29,654 bases of DNA from CAYSXS01 sp043817345 (GTDB taxonomy: Bacteria > Patescibacteriota > Patescibacteriia > UBA2196), in NCBI GenBank assembly GCA_043817345.1, contig JBDRGZ010000026.1, positions 1 through 29,654 on the forward strand. Direction: 5' to 3'. Below, piece after piece: positions 16,216 through 23,242 of the stretch. Positions within the stretch are counted from its first letter, which is position 1, and every line of letters starts with the position of its first letter. The notes below the pieces were generated by a model. The model was not told where the DNA came from and ran no database searches. It saw only the letters and a program-made list of their open reading frames with translations. A program made the position numbers and the translations under genes.

Positions 16216-16536
16216 ATGAGTAAATTAGCAGCAATTAAGACTGGTGGAAAACAATATATTGTTAAAACTGGTGATGAATTAAAAATTGAGAAATTATCAC
16301 AAAAACAAGGTGATAAGTTAATTTTTGATAAAATTTTAATGGTTTCTGATGAAAAAGGAGCTGGTTTAAAAGTTGGTACCCCATATGTTGAGGGTGCTAA
16401 AGTTGAAGCTGAGGTTTTAGAGCAAGGTAAGAGTAAAAAGATTACAGCTGCGAAGTATAAGAATAAGACGAGGTACCACAAAGTTTATGGTCATAGACAG
16501 TCTTTTACTAAAGTAAAAATTAAAAAAATATCTTAA
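16216..16536 (+). CDS. rplU: 50S ribosomal protein bL21
   Basis: bL21 is a beta-barrel protein of the large subunit that binds 23S rRNA domain I near bL20. The 106-residue length is normal. Typical features are the N-terminal AAIKTGGKQYIVKTGDELKIEKL, the acidic/beta middle, and the C-terminal rRNA-binding stretch KYKNKTRYHKVYGHRQSFTKVKIKKI. Often rplU is followed by rpmA, but here it is monocistronic, with its own consensus promoter and a shared terminator against the convergent recR operon. Confidence 0.95.
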   Translation: MSKLAAIKTGGKQYIVKTGDELKIEKLSQKQGDKLIFDKILMVSDEKGAGLKVGTPYVEGAKVEAEVLEQGKSKKITAAKYKNKTRYHKVYGHRQSFTKVKIKKIS

Positions 16537-16541
16537 ATACA

Positions 16542-16568
16542 AAAAATCCTGAGTAAATCAGGATTTTT
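16542..16568. terminator. Bidirectional intrinsic terminator between rplU and recR
   Basis: AAAAATCCTGA (16542-16552) pairs with TCAGGATTTTT (16558-16568), 11 bp around GTAAA. The A-run on one side and T-run on the other let it serve both convergent transcripts. Confidence 0.85.
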
Positions 16569-16584
16569 AGTTTATTAAATATTT

Positions 16585-17181
16585 TTAAATTGACATTCTT
16601 CCTTTAAATGCATTAGCTAAAGTAATTTCATCTGCATATTCTAGGTCTCCTCCTTGTGGTAATCCTCTAGCTAATTGAGTTATTTTTACATTATATTTCT
16701 TTAATAATTTAGTTAAGTAAAGATTAGTTGTTTCACCTTCAATAGTTGGATTCAATGCTAATATTATTTCTTCAACCCCGTTATTTTTAATCCTTTCTTC
16801 TAGTTTTGGTATGTTTAATCTATCCGGTGTTATCCCCTCTGTTGGATTTAAAATTCCATGTAAAACATGATATGTTCCATTAAATTGATGAGCTTTTTCT
16901 AAAGGGCTAATATCTGAATTTTCAGCTACAACACAGATAGTTGTTTTCCCTCTTTTGTTATCTGAACAGATATCACACATTTCTTTTTCTGTTATTTGTC
17001 CACATTGATTACAATTTTTAATATTATCCTTAATGTGTGATAGTGTGTTAGCAAAATCTGCTAACGTATTTTTATCTTTTTTAAGTAAATAAAAAACTAA
17101 CCGTTCAGCAGTTTTTTGTCCGATGCCTGGTAAATTATTGAAGTGTTGGATTAAGTTATTGATTGAAGGAGGAAAAGGCAT
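16585..17181 (-). CDS. recR: Recombination mediator protein RecR
   Basis: RecR works with RecO (and RecF) to load RecA on gapped DNA. The 198-residue length is normal. Order of features: helix-hairpin-helix (LPGIGQKTAERLVFYLL, about 17-33), C4 zinc finger (CNQCG and CDIC, about 57-71), Toprim domain (CVVAENSDISPLEKAHQFNG, about 81-100), HGILNPTEGITP, ILALNPTIEGETTNLYL, and the C-terminal QLARGLPQGGDLEYADEITLANAF. All key positions look intact. It starts 2 nt after the ybaB stop, and ybaB-recR pairing is the common bacterial arrangement. No ribosome site is seen, so coupling is likely. Confidence 0.95.
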   Translation of the reverse strand: MPFPPSINNLIQHFNNLPGIGQKTAERLVFYLLKKDKNTLADFANTLSHIKDNIKNCNQCGQITEKEMCDICSDNKRGKTTICVVAENSDISPLEKAHQFNGTYHVLHGILNPTEGITPDRLNIPKLEERIKNNGVEEIILALNPTIEGETTNLYLTKLLKKYNVKITQLARGLPQGGDLEYADEITLANAFKGRMSI

Positions 17182-17183
17182 AA

Positions 17184-17435
17184 TTAGTTCATCATTTGTT
17201 TTGCCATTAATTGTTGTACCTGTTGTACAGCTCCATTAAAAACCTCTTTAAGAAGTTTTTCTTTTTCTTCGTTTGGTAATGATTCATCTATTTCAACAGA
17301 TAGAACTTCTTGTTTCCCATTCATTACAATTTTAATTCCATCTTTTTCAAGTTCAATTGTTTCTTCAGCAAGCTTTTTTTGCATTTCTTTTGCTTTAGCT
17401 TGCAGTTGATAGAGGTCTTTTAAGTTTCCTAGCAT
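17184..17435 (-). CDS. YbaB/EbfC family nucleoid-associated protein
   Basis: YbaB/EbfC proteins are small dimeric DNA-binding proteins found next to recR. This 83-residue version is shorter than the usual 100-110 residues, mainly because the C-terminal Gly-rich tail is missing, a common feature in reduced genomes. The N-terminal helix (LKDLYQLQAKAKEMQKKLAEETIEL) and core strand region (IKIVMNGKQEVLSVEID) with the VQQVQQLMAKQM C-terminal helix are clear. It lies between dnaB (27-nt gap) and recR (2-nt gap) on the minus strand. The usual upstream partner is dnaX; here it is dnaB. Confidence 0.9.
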   Translation of the reverse strand: MLGNLKDLYQLQAKAKEMQKKLAEETIELEKDGIKIVMNGKQEVLSVEIDESLPNEEKEKLLKEVFNGAVQQVQQLMAKQMMN

Positions 17436-17462
17436 ATTTTTGTTTTTAATTTATATATATTT

Positions 17463-18863
17463 TTATGAGATTATTTCAGGTGGCATATTTGTTGGTAGTA
17501 CTTTTGATCTATTATTAAAACAAACCCTTTGTTCATCAAATACAAGAGAGGCGACACCTGTTGGACCATTTCTGTGCTTTGAGATTAAAATATCTGATTC
17601 GTTTTCTCTAGGTGTATCTTTTTTGTAATATTTTTCACGATAAATAAACATCACAACATCTGCGTCTTGTTCGATAGAACCCGAATCACGAAGATCGGAA
17701 AGCTTGGGAATTGGGGGAGTACGAGATTCAACATTACGTGAAAGCTGAGATAATGCTAGTACGGGTATATTTAGTTCCCTAGCAATAGATTTTAATCCTC
17801 TAGAAACTTCTGAAATAGCTTGAACACGGTTATCTTGGTATGAACCACTACTTTCCATAAGTTGTAAATAATCAAGCATGATCATACCTAAACCTTTTTC
17901 TGCTTGTAATCTTCTTGCTTTTGTACGTATTTCCATAATTGATCCACTAACAGAATCATCAATATATATTGGAGCTTCAGACATTTCTCCCATAGCGTGT
18001 CCTAATCTTGAAAAATCAGATTCACCCATTTCTTCTTTATCTGAAAGTTTACCTGTTCTTAATTTCCATAAGTTTACGCCAGATTCTGCACAAAGCATTC
18101 TTTCTACTAATTGTTCTTTTGACATCTCTAATGAGAATATACCTACAGGAATGTTTTCTCTTACAGCCATGTGACGACAAATATCTAAAGCTAAAGTAGT
18201 TTTACCCATAGAAGGTCTAGAAGCCAATATTACTAAATCAGATTTTTGTAGTCCTGCTAACATACTATCTAAATCCGTAAAACCAGTTGGTATTCCTCTC
18301 ATCTTTCCAGACTCACGATGCATCTCATCTATTCTTTCAAATGTATCTGCTAATAGATCTTTTAATGGAGTAAATTTTTGTTTTAAAAATTTTTGTGAAA
18401 CACCAAACAATTTACTTTCTGCTTTATCTAGAATTTTATCAACATCTTCAGCTTCTCCTTGATGGCCCAGATGAACAATTTCTGTGGCTGTATTAATTAA
18501 TCTTCTTAATGTAGATTTTTTTTGAACTATTTGTGCATAACTAACTACATGTGAAGCAGTAGCTACACTGTTAGCTAATGTTGTAATATATGTTCTACCA
18601 CCAACATCTTCTAACTCTTTTTTTTCTTGTAATCTTGAAGTTACACTTAAGATATCTGAAGGTTGTCTTTTTTCGTATAGGTGTAGGATGGATTCAAATA
18701 TTTTTCTGTGATCAGATTTATAGAAATCATCAGGTTTTAAAATATCAGCAATTTTAGTAATTGCTTCTTGATCAATTAAAATACATCCCAAAACTGACTG
18801 CTCAGCTTCTAGGTTCTGTGGAGGTAATTTATCTGTGTTTAAAATTTTATTTTTCTCTGCCAT
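17463..18863 (-). CDS. dnaB: Replicative DNA helicase DnaB
   Basis: DnaB is the hexameric 5'-3' helicase of the replication fork. The 466-residue protein has an N-terminal all-helical domain starting LPPQNLEAEQSVLGCILID (about 12-110), a linker helix, and a RecA-type ATPase core. The core shows Walker A SRPSMGKTTLAL (about 210-221), EMSKEQLVERMLCAE, Walker B MIMLDYLQLM (about 325) and ALSQLSRNVESR with the sensor/Arg region through DSGSIEQDADVVMFIYR. No intein interrupts it. It heads the dnaB-ybaB-recR operon. Its promoter shows a TTGATT-N17-TAAGAT arrangement and lies next to an evenly spaced TGCA array. No ribosome site precedes the ATG. Confidence 0.96.
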   Translation of the reverse strand: MAEKNKILNTDKLPPQNLEAEQSVLGCILIDQEAITKIADILKPDDFYKSDHRKIFESILHLYEKRQPSDILSVTSRLQEKKELEDVGGRTYITTLANSVATASHVVSYAQIVQKKSTLRRLINTATEIVHLGHQGEAEDVDKILDKAESKLFGVSQKFLKQKFTPLKDLLADTFERIDEMHRESGKMRGIPTGFTDLDSMLAGLQKSDLVILASRPSMGKTTLALDICRHMAVRENIPVGIFSLEMSKEQLVERMLCAESGVNLWKLRTGKLSDKEEMGESDFSRLGHAMGEMSEAPIYIDDSVSGSIMEIRTKARRLQAEKGLGMIMLDYLQLMESSGSYQDNRVQAISEVSRGLKSIARELNIPVLALSQLSRNVESRTPPIPKLSDLRDSGSIEQDADVVMFIYREKYYKKDTPRENESDILISKHRNGPTGVASLVFDEQRVCFNNRSKVLPTNMPPEIIS

Positions 18864-18888
18864 ATTTTTTAGGAATACTACATAATTT

Positions 18889-18917
18889 ATCTTATCTTTT
18901 TTTATCTTTTAAATCAA
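18889..18917 (-). promoter_or_regulatory. Promoter of the dnaB-ybaB-recR operon
   Basis: On the minus strand the -35 TTGATT (18917-18912) and -10 TAAGAT (18894-18889) are 17 nt apart. The predicted start near 18882 leaves a leader of about 19 nt. Confidence 0.65.
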
Positions 18918-18927
18918 TGCGTTTTTT

Positions 18928-18964
18928 TGCACAGTTTAGTGCACATTTTATGCACTTATTTGCA
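18928..18964. promoter_or_regulatory. Helically spaced TGCA array upstream of dnaB
   Basis: Four TGCA motifs start at 18928, 18940, 18951 and 18961, spaced 12, 11 and 10 bp; three read TGCAC on the plus strand. They begin 10 bp upstream of the dnaB -35 box, so repeated protein binding on one DNA face is possible. The protein is unknown. Confidence 0.4.
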
Positions 18965-19028
18965 TAAAATACAAAAAGATGTTAGATTAATATTATTGAT
19001 TTAGAGGGGTTATTTATTTTAATAAAAT

Positions 19029-19050
19029 GCGCCTATAGTTCAGTCTGGTA
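19029..19050 (+). pseudogene. Detached 5' part of a second tRNA-Lys-like sequence
   Basis: These 22 bases match positions 1-21 of the intact tRNA at 19070-19091 with three transitions (A to G, C to T, C to T). They span the 5' acceptor strand and half of the D-arm, then stop where the inverted repeat begins. The altered acceptor could still pair with the detached 3' part at 19197-19234 through G-U pairs. Confidence 0.65.
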
Positions 19051-19051
19051 A

Positions 19052-19160
19052 TCATTTCTGTTTTGCTTTGCACCTATAGCTCAGCCTGGTAGAGCAACAG
19101 CCTTTTAAGCTGATGGCCGGGGGTTCGAATCCCTCTGGGTGCAAAGCAAAACAGAAATGA
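19052..19160. repeat. 20-bp perfect inverted repeat enclosing tRNA-Lys
   Basis: Left arm 19052-19071 and right arm 19141-19160 are perfect reverse complements. The innermost two bases of each arm are acceptor-stem bases of the tRNA, so the precursor's leader and trailer form an 18-bp helix that continues the acceptor stem without a break. Confidence 0.9.
19070..19143 (+). tRNA. tRNA-Lys (anticodon UUU)
   Basis: The 74 bases fold as a complete tRNA: acceptor GCACCTA/TGGGTGC, D-stem GCTC/GAGC, anticodon loop CTTTTAA with anticodon TTT at 19103-19105, and T-arm GGGGG-TTCGAAT-CCCTC with one wobble. The 27-43 pair is an A-A mismatch. CCA is not encoded. It lies within a perfect inverted repeat and between the separated halves of a second tRNA-like copy. 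It is followed by the vanZ-queH pair; queH makes queuosine for other tRNAs. Confidence 0.95.
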
Positions 19161-19234
19161 CAACAGCGTTTCAATATGTCACTGGCATATTAAAACTAAG
19201 CTGATGGCCGGGGGTTCGAATCCCTCTGGGTGCA
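19161..19234 (+). pseudogene. Detached 3' part of a tRNA-Lys-like sequence with altered anticodon loop
   Basis: CAACAGC (19161-19167) matches the 5' anticodon stem of the intact tRNA, and 19197-19237 repeats 41 bases of it exactly (19106-19146, from the end of the anticodon loop through the T-arm and the 3' acceptor strand). In place of the 7-nt loop CTTTTAA there are 32 nt, which can extend the stem (AATATG pairs with CATATT around TCACTGG). Confidence 0.65.
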
Positions 19235-19267
19235 AAGTTGAGAACCCCAAACGGGGTTTTTAACTTT
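19234..19267 (+). terminator. Intrinsic terminator after the tRNA locus
   Basis: AACCCC (19243-19248) pairs with GGGGTT (19253-19258) around AAAC and runs into five Ts. AAAGTT/AACTTT (19234-19239 and 19262-19267) can extend the stem. Confidence 0.85.
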
Positions 19268-19301
19268 GATTTTTTTTTTTAAAAATGATATATTTCACTT
19301 A

Positions 19302-19649
19302 ATGAATAATGACTTTTTTAAAATTTTTGCGGTTCTAATATGGCTTTTAGTCATATTTTCATTATCTTCAATTCCAGGTACTAGTTATCCAACTGGAGCT
19401 TTTGACTATAGTGTATTTGCTCATTTAGCAGAATATTTTGTTTTAGGATTTTTGGTAGTTAGAACTTTAGGGAAATATACTTTTAAGAAGTTGGTTTTTG
19501 CTATCATATTTTGTCTGTTTTTTGGTATTTTTGATGAAATATATCAATCATTTGTTCCTTTTAGGGATGTAAGTATATTAGATTGGACTTTTGATACAAT
19601 TGGTGTTTTGTTGGGGATAATGGGGTATTGGATTAAAAAGAAAGTATGA
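19302..19649 (+). CDS. VanZ-like membrane protein
   Basis: The 115-residue product (from ATG 19302) has three to four membrane helices and the VanZ-family pattern: FAHLAEYFVLGFLVVRTL in the middle and DEIYQSFVPFRDVSILDWTFDTIGVLLG near the C-terminus. VanZ-like proteins are small inner-membrane proteins; the founding member gives low-level teicoplanin resistance, but most have no known role. An upstream in-frame TTG at 19266 lies within the tRNA-locus terminator and would add a stretch encoded by a T-run, so ATG 19302 is preferred. The stop overlaps the queH start (ATGA), so the two are probably co-transcribed. Confidence 0.85.
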   Translation: MNNDFFKIFAVLIWLLVIFSLSSIPGTSYPTGAFDYSVFAHLAEYFVLGFLVVRTLGKYTFKKLVFAIIFCLFFGIFDEIYQSFVPFRDVSILDWTFDTIGVLLGIMGYWIKKKV

Positions 19650-20182
19650 AAAAGAAATTTTTGTTACATACATGCTGTGCTACTTGTGCAGGACATGTGA
19701 TCAATATATTAAAAGAAAGCGGTTTTGATGTAACTGCTTTTTTGTATAATCCAAATATTCATCCAAAGGATGAATATATTAAGAGAATGCAAGATATTAA
19801 AGAGTATTGTTTAAAGAATTTAGTAGAGTTTATAGAGGGAATATATGATTCAGATAAATGGCTTAAATTAACTAAAGGGCTAGAACAAGAACCTGAAGGA
19901 GGTGAGAGGTGCAAAGTTTGTTTTAGAATGCGATTAAAACATACTGCAGAGTATGCTAAAAAACATAACTTTGATGTTTTTGGCACTACTTTAACAATAT
20001 CACCGCATAAAGATGCTGGGGTTGTTAATATGATTGGTAAAGAGCTGGAAAATGAGTTTAAGGTTGATTTTCAGGACGATGATTGGAAAAAACAGGATGG
20101 GTTTAAATGTGCTTGTGAATTAGCTAAAAACGAAGGATTTTACAAGCAAAATTACTGTGGATGTGTGTACTCTAAGAATTAG
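19646..20182 (+). CDS. queH: Epoxyqueuosine reductase QueH
   Basis: QueH (formerly DUF208) reduces epoxyqueuosine to queuosine in the tRNA anticodon wobble position and replaces the cobalamin-dependent QueG. The 178-residue protein has all the family marks: HTCCATCAGH (Cys 10, 11 and 14), YNPNIHPKDEYIKR, GGERCKVCFRMRL (Cys 89 and 92), TTLTISPHKD, and the C-terminal DDWKKQDGFK and FYKQNYCGCVYS. These Cys/Asp residues bind the Fe-S cluster and a second iron. It overlaps the vanZ-like gene by 4 nt and has a weak AAAGAAAG upstream. Other queuosine genes are not in the window, so the pathway may be a salvage type. A terminator hairpin includes the stop codon. Confidence 0.94.
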   Translation: MKKKFLLHTCCATCAGHVINILKESGFDVTAFLYNPNIHPKDEYIKRMQDIKEYCLKNLVEFIEGIYDSDKWLKLTKGLEQEPEGGERCKVCFRMRLKHTAEYAKKHNFDVFGTTLTISPHKDAGVVNMIGKELENEFKVDFQDDDWKKQDGFKCACELAKNEGFYKQNYCGCVYSKN

Positions 20183-20192
20183 AGTATTTTTT
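20169..20192 (+). terminator. Intrinsic terminator overlapping the queH stop codon
   Basis: ACTCTAA (20169-20175) pairs with TTAGAGT (20179-20185) around GAA, followed by A and a T-run. The queH TAG (20180-20182) is in the 3' arm. Confidence 0.75.
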
Positions 20193-20240
20193 GTTTATTC
20201 TATAGATATATGATACAATATATATATTATGACTCATAGC

Positions 20241-20393
20241 CATACTACATAATTATTTTTTACTGTAATTCCCATATGTTGGTTAAATTTTATAAAAATT
20301 TTCTCTGCTTAGCGTAAGCTAAACATCAAAAATTATTTATAAAATTTATCTCAAAATCTGAAAATTTCGTTAAAAAAATAATTATGCAGTATG
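20241..20393 (+). repeat. 153-nt hairpin element, copy 1 (GUAA loop)
   Basis: The element is nearly self-complementary over its length: arms 20241-20313 and 20318-20393 pair around GTAA, closed by TTAGC/GCTAA. Its ends (CATACT...AGTATG) are matched inverted repeats. A second copy of the same length, with about 25 mismatches and no gaps, lies in the opposite orientation at 23243-23395. The final ATG of this copy is the start codon of the next gene. It has no coding capacity. It may be a MITE or a structured RNA. Confidence 0.8.
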
Positions 20394-20726
20394 ACTAAAG
20401 ATAAATGGCTAGATTTACTACAAATGATGGAGGGAAAGTTTAGTATTGATGAGCATTTTAAGGAGGGTTTAGGTAATGATGAACCAGGTGAAAAAGATGT
20501 AATAATTTTTAATTCGCCTGTTTTAGGTAAGGTTAAATTAGAATGGATAGAAAAGCCTAGGTTTTTAAGTGAAAAAACAACGTATTCTCGTAGAATTGGT
20601 TCAAATGTAAAAGTTGATAAAGTATATGATGAAAATAATAAAGTCTCATATATTCAAGGATATAAGTGGGATGAAGCTGGACAGGATTGGGAAGAAATTG
20701 AAGTAGAAAAATCTTTTAGTTTTTAA
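20391..20726 (+). CDS. Hypothetical protein
   Basis: The 111-residue product begins MTKDKWLDLLQMMEGKF and has an acidic, mostly soluble sequence. A likely beta-rich core follows (VIIFNSPVLGKVKLEWIEKP, TTYSRRIGSNVKVDKVYDENN, SYIQGYKWDEAGQDWEEIEVEK). It has no signal, membrane helix or Cys. The style recalls small conserved CPR proteins without assigned function, but I cannot name a family. Its start codon is formed by the last three bases of the 153-nt hairpin element, so the element's insertion or decay must have fixed or replaced its start region. The next gene follows after 20 nt. Confidence 0.75.
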   Translation: MTKDKWLDLLQMMEGKFSIDEHFKEGLGNDEPGEKDVIIFNSPVLGKVKLEWIEKPRFLSEKTTYSRRIGSNVKVDKVYDENNKVSYIQGYKWDEAGQDWEEIEVEKSFSF

Positions 20727-20746
20727 TATTAATAACATACAAATCT

Positions 20747-21088
20747 ATGTTTAAAAAAAATAAATTATCTATTGGAAAAAGAAATTTACATTGGGGTATT
20801 ATGGCTGGTATTGCACAAAGTGCTTTTATTGGTCTAGTAGCTCTTTTGATGAATTCAATCAATAGCTTAGGTAATGAACCTTTAGGTGGTTTTATAACCA
20901 GCTTTTTGTTTTTCCTATTATTCTTTGTACTTTGTGCTGTAATTTCAGCTACATTTGTATTTGGTCGACCAATTTATTTAATAATAGAAAAGAATTTTCA
21001 AGAAGCAATTCTAACATTGTTATCAACAATTTTAACTTTATTAGTTATTGCCTTCATTGTTTTATTCTTAATTTTTAGTTTAATTTAG
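20747..21088 (+). CDS. Hypothetical three-helix membrane protein
   Basis: The 113-residue product has a short basic N-terminus (KKNKLSIGKRN) and three hydrophobic segments (about 15-37, 47-70 and 83-112). The last reaches almost to the C-terminus. A short GRPIYLIIEKNFQEA loop sits between helices 2 and 3. No family is recognised. It is 20 nt after the preceding gene and 9 nt before a 51-residue LiaF-like membrane peptide gene, suggesting one transcript. Confidence 0.7.
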   Translation: MFKKNKLSIGKRNLHWGIMAGIAQSAFIGLVALLMNSINSLGNEPLGGFITSFLFFLLFFVLCAVISATFVFGRPIYLIIEKNFQEAILTLLSTILTLLVIAFIVLFLIFSLI

Positions 21089-21097
21089 ATTAAATAT

Positions 21098-21253
21098 ATG
21101 TTTTTAGGTTTCTTATTAGTTGCTTTAGGTGTTTTGTTCCTATTACAAAACATTGGGATTTTAAACCAAGCCACCTGGGGTATTATTTGGCCTATTTTAA
21201 TCATTGCTTTAGGTTTAAGTATTGTCTTTAAACGAGGCAAAAGATTAATGTAG
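21098..21253 (+). CDS. Small membrane protein resembling the LiaI/LiaF two-helix domain
   Basis: An ATG in the ATATATG context, 9 nt after the preceding stop, opens a 51-residue frame ending in TAG. The sequence (MFLGFLLVALGVLFLLQNIG, then WGIIWPILIIALGLSIVFKR) has two membrane helices split by a short NxG/NQATW turn and ends in basic residues. This matches the small LiaI/LiaF-like (DUF5668) transmembrane domain, which in Firmicutes LiaF belongs to an envelope-stress sensing system. Here it stands alone without the LiaF sensor part or a two-component system nearby, so only the membrane fold is supported. Confidence 0.7.
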   Translation: MFLGFLLVALGVLFLLQNIGILNQATWGIIWPILIIALGLSIVFKRGKRLM

Positions 21254-21263
21254 TTTATTAGGT

Positions 21264-21308
21264 TGTCATCTTGAGCGACTTTTAAAGTTGTTAGGAGTCG
21301 AAAGATCT
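21264..21308 (+). repeat. Copy of the 45-nt dispersed repeat, plus orientation
   Basis: It reads TGTCATCTTGAGCGACTTTT and ends GTCGAAAGATCT, matching 471-515 in orientation and the copies at 1154-1197 and 16094-16138 in reverse. It lies 10 nt before a -10-like TATAAT (21318-21323). Confidence 0.75.
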
Positions 21309-21342
21309 TTTGATTTTTATAATATTATTAAGTTTTAAAATT

Positions 21343-23181
21343 ATGCAAGAAGAAAACAATACACATATTCCTAAGGAATATTCTCAAGAAAATACTACTC
21401 CACCAGATTCTCTTGAGCCAGAAGCACTTAAACAGGACATTGAAGACAGTTTGCTTTATTCAAAATATGCACAAGATGCTCCTAAGAAGAACAAATGGTG
21501 GAAAACTTTAATATTCATCATTATTGGTGTATTAATTTTAGGTGGTGTTGGGTATGCTGGTTATTGGGGATATAATGAGTATTTTGGAAATACACCCGAG
21601 CAAGTTTTAATGAAATCATTTGAAAAAATGAAGGATTTAAAATCTTATGGTTATGAAGGAATTATTTCTATGAATATACCGATTGATCAGCAGATTATAG
21701 AAGATGATTCTATGGATTTATTTCGTGCTATTTTTACTGAAGATGGTTTAGAATTAAAATGGACTTTTGTGGGAGCCTTAGAAAAAATTGATGAGGAAAA
21801 TTTTAAAGGCAATTTTGATATGGATTTAACTGCAGGTGATATGTTTACTTTTGGTTTAAAGACAATTTTTGCTGATGAAGCTGTTTATTTTAATATTAAT
21901 AAGATTCCTGTAACGTTGGCGATGATTATTGATTTATCAGAAGTTAAAGATCAATGGATAAAATATCAACCAGATGAATTATTAGAGACTGATTTAGATT
22001 TATTAGATATTAATGAAAGTCAAGAAGATTTTGAAAAAATTTGGGAAGTGATTGAAAATAATCTAGATAAGATAATTATAGTTAAAGAGGATTTGGGTGT
22101 AGAAGAAATATCTGAAGTTAAGGGGAAAAATTATCATTATAAATTAGGTTTAGATAAGTTGGGTATTTTGGAAGTATTAGAAAAAGTCAAACAAGTTGTT
22201 GACGATGAGCAAAAATCTGAAATTGATGATGCAATAGAAAATATGGATAAAGATAATGACTGGTGGAAAATAGAAGACGCAGAAATAGATGTATGGATTG
22301 GTAAAAAAGATTATTATTTAAAAAAAATTGTTTATAATAATAGTTTTGAAATATTTAATTTGGCTCGTGCAAATATTGAATCTAGTTCGGAGTTAAAAGA
22401 TATAAAGGCTATTTCTGAAATAAAGCAGTTACAGACTGCTTTAGAAATGTACTATAATGATAATAATAAATACCCAATTGTAACAGAGCCTGCTATTTTA
22501 GGACAAGGGGATTTTAAAGTAATGTGTCTAATAGATGGTTTTGTTGGTGATCTATCTATGTGTGATGGAAATTATCTTATGCCGAAAGTCCCGTCTGTAA
22601 GTGAATATACTTACCAAAGTTTTGATGGTACAAGTTATAGTATTGATTTTTTTATTAGTTCAAATGTTTCTGGTTTTAAACCAGGTATGTTATCGGCCGG
22701 TCCAAGTAGTCTTGAAAATATAGGAGACAGCATAACACAACAGACAGTTATGGAAATAGAAATTCCAGAGGAAGATATACAATATATGGATTTGAGTTTT
22801 AATTTATTACTTAAAGATTTTAATCAGCCAGTTGAAATTCAAGAACCAGAAGATTTTACTACAGCAGAAAAATTTTTGCAAAGTATAATGGGTGGTTTAA
22901 CTAGTGGTTTATTAGAAGATAAGATGTTGCCAGAGTCAGAAAACGAAGAAGAGTTTAATTTTGATGAAATATTTGATGAAGAATATAATGATTATAGATA
23001 TGAAGATGAATATCATAATGAATTAGATTTTCAAGATACAGATGGGGATGGTTTAAGTGACGAAGAAGAAATCGGCATTTGGGGAACAGATCCAACCAAT
23101 CCAGATACTGATGGGGATGGTTATTCAGACGGAAAAGAAGTTGAGAGTGGATATAATCCAAATGGAGAGGGTAAGTTGTAA
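21343..23181 (+). CDS. Membrane-anchored fusion protein: lipid-sensor-like domain, GspG-like domain, TSP3 repeats
   Basis: Starting at ATG 21343 the product has 612 residues; an upstream in-frame TTG at 21310 overlaps a repeat and is unlikely. A polar cytoplasmic tail and one membrane helix (about 53-75) lead to an extracellular domain (about 90-350) that opens with PEQVLMKSFEKMKDLKSYGYEG and resembles LppX/DUF6612-type folds. Next comes a pseudopilin-like segment (about 357-460, ISEIKQLQTALEMYYNDNN and KYP), as in the minor/major pseudopilin GspG C-terminal domain. After an acidic stretch there are two TSP3 units (about 565-606, DTDGDGLSDEEE and DTDGDGYSDGKE). The same combination of parts occurs in the 1220-9486 genes, but here in a single chain. 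Function unknown; a calcium-binding envelope protein is inferred. Confidence 0.8.
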   Translation: MQEENNTHIPKEYSQENTTPPDSLEPEALKQDIEDSLLYSKYAQDAPKKNKWWKTLIFIIIGVLILGGVGYAGYWGYNEYFGNTPEQVLMKSFEKMKDLKSYGYEGIISMNIPIDQQIIEDDSMDLFRAIFTEDGLELKWTFVGALEKIDEENFKGNFDMDLTAGDMFTFGLKTIFADEAVYFNINKIPVTLAMIIDLSEVKDQWIKYQPDELLETDLDLLDINESQEDFEKIWEVIENNLDKIIIVKEDLGVEEISEVKGKNYHYKLGLDKLGILEVLEKVKQVVDDEQKSEIDDAIENMDKDNDWWKIEDAEIDVWIGKKDYYLKKIVYNNSFEIFNLARANIESSSELKDIKAISEIKQLQTALEMYYNDNNKYPIVTEPAILGQGDFKVMCLIDGFVGDLSMCDGNYLMPKVPSVSEYTYQSFDGTSYSIDFFISSNVSGFKPGMLSAGPSSLENIGDSITQQTVMEIEIPEEDIQYMDLSFNLLLKDFNQPVEIQEPEDFTTAEKFLQSIMGGLTSGLLEDKMLPESENEEEFNFDEIFDEEYNDYRYEDEYHNELDFQDTDGDGLSDEEEIGIWGTDPTNPDTDGDGYSDGKEVESGYNPNGEGKL

Positions 23182-23242
23182 AGTTTTGGATAAAGTAGTA
23201 AAATTATTTATTAATAATAAATTAAAATCAGCACTGAATAGA

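Noticed and set aside
17878..18199. Plus-strand open frames inside dnaB
   Set aside because: They are shadows of the conserved helicase gene on the minus strand.
19106..19237. 41-bp direct repeats of a tRNA 3' end as attL/attR of an integrated island
   Set aside because: The copies start only 91 bp apart, with no integrase or cargo between them, so they are not the ends of a present-day element; they fit local tRNA rearrangement better.
20394..23242. Composite transposon bounded by the two 153-bp elements
   Set aside because: No transposase, no clear target-site duplications, and the copies differ at about 16% of positions, so recent joint movement is not supported.
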